Under the pieces are notes generated by a model. That model saw nothing but the letters and a program-made list of their open reading frames with translations. It did not search any database and was not told the DNA's origin. A program made the translations under genes and the position numbers. From Pogonophryne albipinna (taxonomy: Eukaryota > Chordata > Actinopteri > Perciformes > Artedidraconidae), in assembly GCA_028583405.1 (NCBI GenBank), contig CM053256.1, forward strand, positions 4,535,995 to 4,599,994: a stretch of 64,000 nucleotides of DNA. Reading direction: 5' to 3'. Of the stretch, positions 29,869 through 41,500 are shown in pieces. How positions within the stretch are numbered: the stretch's first letter is position 1; each line of letters opens with the position of its first letter.

Positions 29869-31185
29869 CCAACCGGAAAATTACCTTTACTCTGAATGAA
29901 TTCCTTCAAAGAAACTAAGGAGCACATCTCTGGTAAATACAAGTTTAATGTGGTGATTCTGCATGATTCTTTGTGAGTAAAATTAAGTTTTACAGATCCG
30001 GGGTCCGGTAAAAACAACCCAATAACCAAACTAACTGATTAGTCGACAATATGCTATTGAGTAAGTCGAGTGAAGAATTTCCTAAATGATAAAACAGAAG
30101 GAAATACGTTTTCCAGTCAGATTCTGCTTTTAAACTTGGCTTGTTGTAGCCAAACTTAACTCAAACTAACAGACTGTGTACATGCTGTAATACCTGTGGA
30201 CCTACCTTCCTCCATCGTGTTTAGATCAGGTGCTGCCGAGGATCAGGAGTTGTTAAAAAAATGTATTGTTGTTAGACTTTACACATACCTCTGTTGTCTA
30301 TGCTCTCCTTCTTTAACGGTCCCCAAACTAAGAAATTAACAATTAAAACTAGCTTAGTCTACACTACACATTGTGAGGCTCGGTTAAATGACAACTCCAA
30401 ATGTTCAGCCCAAGACATTTTTTAGTATGAATACATGTGTGAATCAGAAACAGACAATAAAGCCAATGACAAGTAAAAGCTACAAATAAAGTGAATGGCA
30501 AATAATGAGCTTCTCGTGCACAGCTTTGAGCCATCGTTGTCACGATTCTCATGTCATGTCACATTTCTATGTCTAGGTTTGGGTGTTTTTGCTGTTCTCT
30601 CTGTCATGTTTTCCTCCTGGGTTATTGTCTGGTCCTTTTTCCCTGTGTTTTTCCTCCCGTCTTTAGTTCCCTGGTGTGTCTAGTTATCTGATTGTGTTCA
30701 CCTGTGGCCCTTGTGTTTCTCCTCCCCTGCCCGGCTGTTTCTCGTCTTGTGATTACCCCGCCCTGTATTTAGTCTCGTCTCTTCCTGTGTTCAGTGTTGG
30801 TGCTTCTTTTGTTTGTGACTGAGTTCACCGTGGAGTGTTTTGTTTATCCATGTTAGATATAGCCCTTGAAATAAAGGTATTATCAGTGTTTTCTGCATTT
30901 GGGTCCTACCTGCTTCACTCCTCGTATCAATCGTGACATTTTAAAATCAACTTGTGGTAGCTTAAGGAACCATTTTGAGCTAATTCAGTCCAAATCTAAA
31001 GATGCTCAATTTCCAATGATGTAAAGCTATTTAAGAAATCATTTGAGAAGCCAACACAACAGATTGTTTGCAATTTTGTTCTTTAAAAATGTCTCAAACA
31101 AGTACTAATTCTCAAAAAAGTTACAAATTGCTTTTATAATCCATGTATTTATAGGTTAAAAGCTTTACATCCCAGGAAAAGTTCA
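29869..31185 (-). pseudogene. Relic C: 5' end with first exon
   Basis: Homologous to 18119-19060. The first coding exon ATGGAGGAAG with donor gtaggt is kept at 30206-30215, but the N-CARD exon that should follow is deleted. Interrupted by a 401-bp element (30538-30938). Similarity ends at about 31185. Confidence 0.7.
30538..30938. mobile_element. 401-bp element with 10-bp inverted ends
   Basis: Starts TGTCACGATT and ends AATCGTGACA, a perfect inverted pair. The body has GTTCACCTGTGGCCCTTGTG and AATAAAGG and no ORF. Copies A (18797) and B (62390) lack it, so it is an insertion. No clean target duplication was found, so solo LTR (TG...CA) and small DNA transposon are both possible. Confidence 0.55.
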
Positions 31186-32374
31186 GGACAGGGATGCAGT
31201 GTCACTGCCTTGTCAAAAATGCAGGGGTGTTGCTAAAAACCATGCTCAGCCATTGGACTAAAACCCCTTGTGTTTCGGTAGTGACATGAAAACTGGGGAC
31301 ATGATTTTTTGAGTATAGTTTTTTTATTACAAAATGATACCAACAATAAATCTAAATATTCCAACTTTTGTTTGAATGTAATCATAAAGATCTTCTAAAT
31401 ACACCATTAAAAGTAAAATAAGTGTTATTTACAGAAATTGAAATTTAGATGTCAGGGTTGGGGACAGCTACTCCCCAATAGAAAGTACCCTATAAATGAT
31501 GTTTTTGTATGCCTTGTGTTTAAATAGACCATAACATATTCTTAGCAAATATCTATGTCTGAATACTTAATTGTTTTGTTAAATAGTTTTTCTTGTTGTG
31601 GGACCGCACTTTGCATCAATTCGGTAGAATGGCTCAAACAGGGTGAATTTAGCGATCACAACGAAAACAGCCAAGACACATATTGAGCCCAGAAAATGAA
31701 TGTTTTTACGGGCTGTAAATATAATAAGCCTTTGTCTAAAAAGGACAACATTGTTAGGAGATTTAATGCAGCGATTCTGCACTGCGGTCAACTCAGTCGT
31801 CTCTCGAGTTTGTTATTATTTTTTCAGCCATTAGTTCTTCTTGAGATTGACACTGTTGGACTCAGTACTAGTGAAACAACTCCCACAAGTACTATGAAGT
31901 ACTTTTACCGTGTACTTTTTGAGTAATCCTCTGTCAATGTCCCCTCCTGAGTACAAGAATGCATGTTTCTTTGCTAATTTGAATAAGCGTTAAAACACCT
32001 TTCTTCATGAGACTGATATTGTTGGACAGAGTTCTTTAAGAGGATGGTAGACTTGATATCAGTACTACTTCCAGTCAGTACTCCGGCAGCAGCATTTTTA
32101 CCCCTTGGAAAGTCTTTAGAGTCTGGCCTGGATAGCTGGTCACAACTATCCTTCAGCAAAGTGACAAACCTTTGTGACTCTTGTTGGCGTCTTATGACAA
32201 TGCTGTCTTTTAAATATGATTATTTCTCTGCTCCTAGTTCATTCCTCTCAGATTCTTCCATCAGTCCCAGTCATTGCATGTCATTCAATAGAGCTTCGAA
32301 AAATCTGTCCAATTCAACAAAACGTTTTTTTGTGAGTGAAGGCAACATAATTTCAGCAAATCTGACGACTTCTC
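31186..32374. other. No gene recognised
   Basis: AT-rich DNA with only short unsupported frames. 31840-31940 has weak similarity to 19600-19690 (agtactagt...actcccacaagt), a trace of the repeat unit upstream region. Confidence 0.5.
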
Positions 32375-33447
32375 AGTTGCAGTGAGTGACATTATTGTCA
32401 CAAGTAAGAAGGAAATTACATACCTAGGATCTATTCTTGAGGCAAACCTCTCCAGTGACAAAATGGCATCCAATGTAATAAAAAAAGTCAATCAAAGAAC
32501 TAGATTCCTATACCGGATCTCCTCTCTGGTAAACAAAAACATCCTGAAAACTCTGGCAGGAGCACTCATTCAAGGGTACTATGACTATGCTTGCACGTCA
32601 TGGTACCATAGAACCTCCAAGGTGCTAAAAATAAAACTTCAAACATCGCAAAAATAAACTGGTCAGACTACTGCTTGACCTTTCATCTAGAACCCACCTC
32701 ACCTCTGCTCACTTTGACAACCTAGGATGGCTTAGAGTAGACGACAGAGTACAGCTACTTGCAATGGGCCTGGTCTACAAGATCCACTACACCTCTATGG
32801 TACCCATGTACATGTCAAAATTCTTCCCAAAGGTCAAAGAATACCATGATCATAACACCAGAGGGAGCTCCACAAATCATGTGAAACCCAGATTTGGCAC
32901 AAAAAAGGGTGAATACACGTTTCGCAATTATGCCACATCAAGGTGGAACGCTCTTCCCACAACTGTAAAGGAAAGTCAAACTATACTTACCTTCAAAACC
33001 TCTCTTAAAGAGCACCTTCGGGGGAGAGCATTGCAAAATTGGCCCCGGTAATGGTACAAATCTCAACCTGTCGTACAATGGGCAGCTTCCCCCCCCCATC
33101 TATGTATATACTCTCATTTTAGACTCTGTTACTAACTGTATATCTGTAGACTTGGTATGTCTTAAATGTCCGGTTAGGATGTATTAGAACGAAATCTAAA
33201 ATGAAAATTGTAAATAAGCAATCTGTATGTAAAAAACCACCTGTATGTAAATTGTAAATAAGCCATCTGTATGTCAAATATGTCTTATGTCTTAAATGAT
33301 ATGATGAATTGGAAATGGGGGACCCTGATGTAAACAAGACGAAAGTCTTTCTCTGGTCTGCATCCCCTTAACAATTGTATGTTTTGAGCTGTACTGTACT
33401 GTACCCAATATACAAGCTGTTAATAAACTTTTCAATCAATCAATCAA
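32375..33447 (+). mobile_element. LINE 3' fragment
   Basis: Frames 32382-32657 and 32764-33051 read ITYLGSILEANLSSDK, GYYDYACTSWYH, then LGWLRVDDRVQL between frames, YHDHNTRGSSTNHVKPRF and WNALPTTVKESQTILTFKTS, the C-terminal third of a LINE ORF2, with one shift near 32655. The end is AATAAACTTTTCAATCAATC, a simple (TCAA)n tail. The RT core is absent. Confidence 0.75.
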
Positions 33448-33449
33448 GG

Positions 33450-34700
33450 CCAGAGCTATTATAGATTGTTTGATTGTGTAATTACAAGGTGAGAGAAAAT
33501 AAATACACATCCTCCTACTAAACTTATTTTATTTACTCGTCCATGTTATACTTATATACTTACTTGTATTACAACATTTACATGTTGAACTACATGCTGG
33601 ATATCTTCCCCAGCCTCAAGGAAATACAATAAAATAAATGGATTCATAACTTAAAAAAATTGATAAAAATGTATACATTAATAATGTTGTGTGCAAACAT
33701 TTCAAATTTAAATACAAAAGGAAATAAAGTTTGCTTTTGAAATGATTTCTCACAAAAACCTTTCTAAATTATAGTAAATCATTAAAAAAGTTTTAGTCCA
33801 TAGACGTTTTTCTGCCTAAAATAGTTGAAATTGAACGTATATGAAACACCACATCCATGGCAATTAACCCATTTTTGCCCGCTATTTAAATTGACTTTGG
33901 TTGAAGTTAATAACAATATTGATATTATATAGATATATAGATAATTGATGCAGTCTTTCTGAACACTTTTAAAATTAAATACTGCAAATGAAGAATATTT
34001 GTAATGTTCTGCACAGATAGTGCCTTAACTTGAATTTGATAACACATGGCAACTTTATTAATACAGCAGATGAAAAGATTTGTGGAAGGATAAATTCTTC
34101 ATGGGTTTCAATGGCTCTCTAGTAAAGGGTGTTTAATAGTTGCTTGTGTTATCCTCAGGTAGTGGTTTGTTTAAGTAACTAGTGACATTTGAATAAATAT
34201 TGCAAAAAAGGGCTCCAAAAAAGGCATATATATCCTGGCCGGGTTAGCCAGTGTGTATTTTTTCAAGCACCACAAGATTCATAGTTTATAAAGTACAATT
34301 CTGGGCCATTGATTGTGTAATTTCTTCAAACACATACAGTAAAAATGTCTGTTTTGAAGCCTTAAAATGGTGCAGGAAAAGGACTTTATAATTAAGAGAA
34401 GAGAAAAAAAGGAAAGAAAACTGTTATAATGGGTGATGTAACATTAATGACAGACATAATATGAGGTCCTTGGCAATCAGACTCTAGAGGGGTCCTTTTG
34501 TGATCATCACCCTTGTATACAGTATCAGGAGAATATCATATGGAGTCAGACACTGGAAGTGTGCTGGAGGCGTTGACTGGGACTGATGGAAGGATGAGGC
34601 TGAAGAATCTGCGAGGAACGAACTAGCGGCTGAGAAATAATCATATATTAAAAGACAGCAGCTTCATAAGTGAGGCCAACCAGAGTGACAGTGTGTCTCC
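33450..34700. other. No gene recognised
   Basis: AT-rich intergenic DNA between the LINE fragment and the 3' UTR of gene B. No coding frame, repeat family or RNA gene was supported. Confidence 0.5.
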
Positions 34701-34707
34701 TTTAAAT

Positions 34708-35225
34708 CCAGGAGGAAAGCGACGTTCCTAAATCTGTTAACTTCATTACATCATTATGTCTGCTTCAACTTTTAAAACACTCTATTCACTCGACATGTGT
34801 AATATTTATAAGAGTTTATTGAAAATGTATTTTGAAATAGAAAACATTGGCCTCCAAAAGTAAAAATATTTCATTATTATAAGGGAAAAAACAACAATCG
34901 AATCGTTTAGCACATAAGACAAACATTAAAGATAAAATCTGCATGAAAAACCTAAGGATAATCATTCATGATCAAGCATCCTTTAATTTATAAAAAATAG
35001 GTTAACAGCTGACTCAATCCATCTGGGATTTGCTGGATCAAAACATTACATGCAGGTGAGAACGCTAAATCATTTCTTACATCATTACATTACATGAATG
35101 ACTTACATGGTTTGCTGAGTCTGGTTTTAACCTTACAGGAAAACGTATTCATTTTATAAAATATGACTGGTCCAAGTGTAAAAAAGAGCTATGATTAAAC
35201 ATGAAGGTGCAAAAGCTATATTTGA
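34708..35225 (-). other. Distal 3' UTR of gene B
   Basis: Matches 20736-21245 of relic C. Minus-strand AATAAA near 34812 could be the polyadenylation signal. It is separated from the stop codon by the LINE at 35226-38190. Confidence 0.5.
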
Positions 35226-38190
35226 TAGAACCCCCCACAGAAACGTTTTTTTTTTTAATTATTTTTTATCCAGGAATGTCCCATTGAGATACAAGATCTC
35301 TTCTTCCAGGGAGTCCTGACCAACACGGCACACAACAAGTTTCAACATAAAACAAGGGCATTAAACAAAAAAACATACAATTCAAACATAAATACAGAAG
35401 GCCATTTGTGCAGTGGCAAGAAGCATAATCACATCAGCAATAGCATCAGGTAAAACAGTTACATGTTTCATGAAGGGCTAATCGTAGCATACCTTTAAAA
35501 GCATTTACAGTAGGAAGTGCCTCTCGACAAAGTTTTACTTGCAGCGTATTCCATAAAAAGGGAGCATAGTGGGAGAATGCAGCTTTACCAAGCTCTGACT
35601 GCATCAAAGGAACATTTAAAAGCATCCCATTTGCTGCTCGTCTGGTATTAAAAAAGCAAGTATAAAAGGACAGAAGTCTGGAGATATATAGGGGCAGCTT
35701 ACCTAGCAATGACTTAAGGATAAAAATCAACATGTGTGATTGTCTTCTTTGGTACAGAGAGGACCATCCTAAGGACTGATACAAAGTGCAGTGGTGGGTG
35801 CGAGAGCCTGCACCCGTTACAAAACGTATCGCAGTATGGTACACAGAATCCAGCTTTTTAAGCAGGGAGGAAGGAGCATGCATATAGATCACATCGCCAT
35901 AGTCTAATACAGACAGAAAGGAACTCTGCACAATTCTCTTCCTGGCTTCAGACGGGAAACATTTCTTTAAACGGAAGAAAAAGCCCAGTTTAGGTCTAAG
36001 TTTTCTCAGTAGGTTCCCAATATGAACATCAAAGGCCATCTTTTCATCAATCCATATGCCCAGATATTTGTAGGATGCTACTTTGTCAAGGCATGTCCCT
36101 TCCAGTGTCAGAATCGGAGGGACAGCTGTATTAGCTCGAGAGCGAGAGAAGGTCATGGACTTGGTCTTTTTTGCATTAAGGACCAGTCTTAGCCTTAGCA
36201 AGGAGTGTTGCAGTGTATTAAAAGCATCCTGTAGAAGCTCTATGGCCTGAGTTAAAGAGGAAGCCACTGTGTAAACAACTGTATCATCGGCGTATAAATG
36301 AAACCGTGCTGGGTTTATCCCATTTCCTAATTCATTTATAAAGATGGAGAATAAGACAGGGGCCAAAATAGAACCTTGTGGAACACCTTTGTTTACAGTA
36401 AGAGCAGCTGAGGTATAATCTTCTACTGAGACACACTGAGTTCTCTCCCAGCTCAAAGCCATTTTGCCAAGACCTATGCAGCCAAGCCTCTGCAGTAGCA
36501 ATGCATGATCCACAGAATCAAAAGCTTTAGACAGATCAACAAACAATGCTGCACAGTGTTTTTTCTTGTCTAGTGCTTCAATTATGTCATTTGAGACTAG
36601 CATAGCCGCTGAAGTAGTACTATGGCCTGATCTGAAGCCTGACTGAGACTCGTTAAGAATATTATGGTCAGTTAGAAACTTTTTCAGTTGTTCGTTTACA
36701 AGAGATTCAAAGACTTTGGCCATTACAGACAGTCTGGAAATAGGGCGATAATTATTTAGGTCAGAGGGGTCTCCGCCCTTTAACAAGGGGAGAACCATGG
36801 CCGACTTCCATGAGCTAGGTAATTCACCAGCACAAAGACTGAGATTCAAAATAGAGGTTATGGGTTCTGCAATCAGACCTGCAGCAACTTTGAAGAAGAA
36901 CGGCTCTATCTTGTCTGGGCCTGAAGATTTCTTTACATCTAGGCTCATTAAAGCTTTGTGAACCTGAGAGGTCAAGATGGGGGCAAAGGTGAACAGTTGA
37001 TCAGGGTCAAGTGGCGGAGGACCTGGCTCTCCTTCTGCAGCGATCATCCCTGAGTTGCTAGAATCAAAGATTGAGCCAGCAGAAATAAAATGATTATTAA
37101 AGCTGTCTGCAATATCCATTTTGCCCTTGATTTCACTCTGATTTACCCTTAAGAGATCAGGAAGGCTTTTTGGAGCGATAGAACCTGAGGAGGATTTAAC
37201 AAGTTTCCAAAACTTTGCAGGGTTATTCAAATTGTCATGTATTGCATTAAGATAGTAGGCACATTTAGAGTCTTTAATCAGCTTAGTGCATTTGTTTCTT
37301 AATGTCCTATACAGATTCCAATCTAATGGAATATTCGATTTCTTTGCTTTAGCCCAGGCAGTGTCTCTCTGTCGAATGAGAGAGGATATAGAATCATTAA
37401 ACCAGGGGTTGTCTTTACCGCTTATCCTAGATGTCCTAAAAGGAGCATGCTTGTCACATATAGCCAAGAAGGTGGATTTAAAATAATTCCATGCTAACTC
37501 AACATCGGTCATAAGTGAAACAATGTGTAAATCACTATTAAAAACATCATGTAGAAACGCTTGCTCATCGAAATGTTTGAATCGCCTCTTGTGAATGAAA
37601 CGTGGCTTTCCTTTAGGGACCTTACAGGTTCTCACACAAGCAATTGCGCAGTGGTCGCTTATATCATTACAAAACGTGCCTACTGCGGAGAAACGGTGAG
37701 GTGCGTTTGTAAGAATAACATCAATCAAAGTGGACTTCTCTAAATCGTTTTGGTTTAACCGAGTTGGCGAGTTAACTAGTTGCACCAAACAGAGAGAGTC
37801 ACAAGTGTCCTTGAAAGAGTTTTGTAAATCCGTTTGCCAGTCCCAGTTTAGGTCTCCGAGTAAAACCATCTCGGATTTAGTCCAGTTATGGAGAAGATTG
37901 GAGAGTATATTTGTGGCTTCGCTTGAGGCAGCGGGCGGGCGGTAGCATCCGACCACTATAATGTCTGAACCACTTGGGAGCGATAGTTTAATTACAGAGA
38001 GTTCAAAGCATTTTGGTTTTGTTAGGGATTCGATGCAGGTGCAGTCTAAATGGTTTTTAACATAAATCGCAACCCCGCCCCCTTTTCCCACACGGTCTGT
38101 TCTAAAGACATTGTAATCTTTTATATTTATCATATCATTTGTAATCGACTTTTTGAGCCACGTCTCAGAAAGGACAATGATATCAGAGTT
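35226..38190 (-). mobile_element. Nearly complete LINE (endonuclease-RT) inserted in gene B 3' UTR
   Basis: One open frame (35446-38247, 933 codons; the first 20 or so codons are host UTR). Endonuclease motifs: DIIVLSETWL, GGGVAIYVK, LLGDLNWDW, ISDHCAI. RT motifs: LNNYRPIS, GFRSGHSTTSA, FVDLSKAFDSVDH, GVPQGSILAPVLF, HLYADDTVVY. The 5' end is truncated inside the endonuclease. A short in-frame deletion lies before SWERTQC, where a NYLS-like stretch is expected. CR1/L2/jockey superfamily; exact clade not decided. Sense orientation to gene B, about 95 bp after its stop. Confidence 0.9.
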
Positions 38191-38284
38191 TACATGACTA
38201 TTTCCACATTGTAATCGTTTAAGACGCTTTTTTTTCTTGAGGCACAATGTACGTTTAGTCTGAAAAATGATTTCTCCACAACAT

Positions 38285-38550
38285 TCACTTCTTTCCCTTT
38301 AGCTCATCAATGAGACATTTCTCCTCTTTCTCAAGGATTCTGTAGAAGACGTCTTTGCCATGAGGCCCTGCTGATTTCAGGGGACCACTGAAGAGTTCCC
38401 TCATCTGCTTCTGAGTGGTCCGGATTTCCATGATTTCATCATAAATCGATGGAGTGATGACTTTTTCATCAAGGAGCTGATCCAAAATGTCTGCAACGCA
38501 GTTCACTCTCTTGATCAGCTTGGTTCTATGTTCATCCACAAAGTGCTTAC
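38285..38550 (-). CDS. C-terminal CARD exon with stop, copy B
   Basis: 266 nt, phase 1 in, 88 codons including TGA. Starts [15 protein letters not shown], includes [40 protein letters not shown] and [20 protein letters not shown]. Complete CARD ending five residues after the last helix. In NLRP1/CARD8 this domain on the released UPA-CARD piece nucleates caspase-1 activation, directly or through ASC. Intact in this copy. Confidence 0.9.
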
Positions 38551-41500
38551 CTGAGGAAGGAGGGAATAATGAGTAAAGTGTTGATGATACCATGAAGCCA
38601 ACTTGATACATTTCTAAACAAATAATTTAATATTCTATAACAGTGACTTCTTTATTTTAAATACAGTGGAGGAAATACGTATTTGATCACTTGCAGATTT
38701 TGTAAGTGTGTCCACTAACAAACACATTAACAGTCTATAATTTTAATGGTAGGTTTATTTTAACAGTGTAAGCAGAGATGGGGTTGTTACTAAAAAAAGG
38801 TAATATATTACATAGGCCTATTACATATTACTTTAAAAAAAAGTAATATATTACACTACTTCGTTACTCTCTACATAAAGTAACTCGTTACTTTACTCGT
38901 TACTTTACTCGTTACTTTACTCGCAGGGCCGGCCTGCCCCTCCCTACAGGCAGATCACGCAGACTGCGGCGCACCTACAGTGCGAACAGCTGTAGGTCCA
39001 ACACATTAAGTTGACGAAACACTCGAGTCAAATGTAATTAAAGTCAGATCGTGTCTTAGACGGGGCAGTGATATCATAAACCTGTTAATGTGCGCATTCA
39101 AACACTTGTTCTGTTACCAGCTGTATTCACCTTGCAGGTGCAGCTATGTGGCTTTGATCCTGGATAAAGTGTTTAAGTCATGGATGTTTAAAGTTTAACT
39201 TCTTCATATGTCTAATATTATAGTTGACTTTTCCTTCAGGAAGTATGACGCTGCGCTGTCAGTATGCTTCTCCATGTTTGTGATTGGTCGAATGCTCCAA
39301 ATACCACCCCTTTCATGTGAACGCGCACCTAACTAGATAGGAAACGGCTGGCTTGAGCGATCCACTCAGTCTATGGATCCACTTGATAACCCGGGTCGTA
39401 TTACCGTTTAGCGAGAGCGCATATGTTTTGGATTAGGCCAACCGGCTAACTCAAACATATCCAGGTTAGGTTGAACCAGCTTCGTAGTACAGGCCCCAGA
39501 GGGGCATACCTCCACCCCTCGAAATGTATCGCTGACTCAGCCATGTTTATGCAGCACTGCACGTGGAGATGTGGACGCGCAAGTCGCGCAACGCGTTACA
39601 CCCAACTCTGATTGTAAGTAAGAATATCAAAAAGAAAATCCAGAAATTGACATTATACAAAAGATAACAATTTATTTGCATTTAACTGTAGGAAATAAGT
39701 ATTTGATCCCCTTGCAACAAACAAGGATTCTGGCTCCCACAGACCGGTTACAGAAGTCCTCTTCCTTTAAAAAAGTACTTCTAATATCAACTTGTTAACT
39801 GTATAAAAGACACCTGTCCACAGAATCAATCAATCAGATTCCAGCCTCTCCACCATGGGCAAGACTAAAGTGCTGTCTAAGGACCTCAGGGACAAGATTG
39901 TAGACCTGCTCAAGGCTGGGATTGGCTACAAGACACCCAGAAAGCAGCTTGGTGAGAAGGAGACCACTGTTAGTGCGATTATACGGAAATGGAAGAAACA
40001 TTCAATGACCATCAATCACCCTCGGTCTGGGGCTCCACACAAGATCTGGCCCCGTGGGATCACAGTCACCAAGAAAACTATTGGTAACACACTGCACCAT
40101 AATGCATAACATCCTGCAGCACCTGCAAGGCCCCCCTGCTCAAGAAGGCACATGAAAGGCCCCTCGGAAGTTTGCCAATGGACATCTGAATGATTCAGAG
40201 AAGTGGTTGACCCACAGGGATCACAAACCAAAATCAAGTGTGCACCCACCGTCTACCGTGGTGTATTGAGCTGTCTCTCCAGCTGAGGGTCCCACAGCTG
40301 AAACAAATTGAGGGAAAATAACAATTGCTTAATGATGGACAGGTTTACTTTTTTTCCATGCACACAGCAACATAGCAAAATACGGTCATTCAATGTGTCA
40401 ATGATACATGCACTGTCATTGGTTGCCAGTTTAATAGAAGACCTAAAACAATAAGACTGATGTTATTCTATATTCAACTAAATGTAAAGATTAAAAGCAA
40501 CAATGTGTTACTCCACGTCTCTCAATACTGTTCAGCTTCCTAAGTCTATGCTACAACACACCAGCTTGTGTCCAAGGTAATTCCTATCTCAAGTGAATGA
40601 ATTGGGGCTGGGCCATATATGGATATCATAGTGAAATCATGATGTCAGATTACACTTTGTATTACATTTTGGATAACGTCATATCACTTAAGTGTCTTTT
40701 CCTGGTTTAAGTGCCTATATTACATATTTTGTGAAAGCACGAATAATCAACCCTACAATTTTGGTGGAATATATTTGACCAGAAATATTTGGAAATTTGA
40801 TTATGTCCATATCGCACAGCCTTAAATGACTATGCACCATTATTCACACTACTTTTATGTAAATGTACATCAAAATTCAGTGTCAAGACAGTGTCGTTCT
40901 CAATGTGAAGGGTGCAGTTTGAGGAGAAATGTTAACCTGCAAATTATGTAGACAATATTCCCATTTGCTAGTCTATTCTTTTTCATCCATAACCAAGCTG
41001 CAGACCCTGCTATGTCTCTCCAATGTCTTTTGTGGGGGGCTTTTAAGTTTTTGTGGACTAAAGACTTTTTGCTCAGGTGGAAAATAAATGGTATCCTTTT
41101 CAAGTCTTCTATTTTATAATAGCAAGAAAACCTAATGTAGATAAACAACTCACTGTCCCTTGATTCATTTTCTGAGGACGGTCCACCCGTAGATTCCTCT
41201 GTAAAATAGACGGATATGGTTAGTCAGAAATATGATGGATGACAATTTGACATAAACTTTAGTGTAGGACACACTAACACTGCATGCTGTGATTGGCTGT
41301 TTAAACTGGTTAAAGGCAATGTATGATGATAATGTGTTGGGTTTTGTAATTCCTCTCTTGTGCTTATTGACATCTTGCTCTTCCAAAAGTGTTCTCAGGG
41401 TGTGTGCAGTTCAGCTGGCAGATGTGTTCACAGACATCTTCAACAGGTCCCTGCTGCAGTCTGTAGTCCCTGCATGTTTCAAATACTCTACCATCGTTCC

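Larger units (their letters stand above)
38664..40310 (+). mobile_element. Tc1-like remnant (copy B)
   Basis: Same element and position as 337-1983 with a few substitutions (AAATACGT for AAATAAGT at the start). The transposase N-terminus is at 39855-40109. Contains the same nested hAT. Confidence 0.8.
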
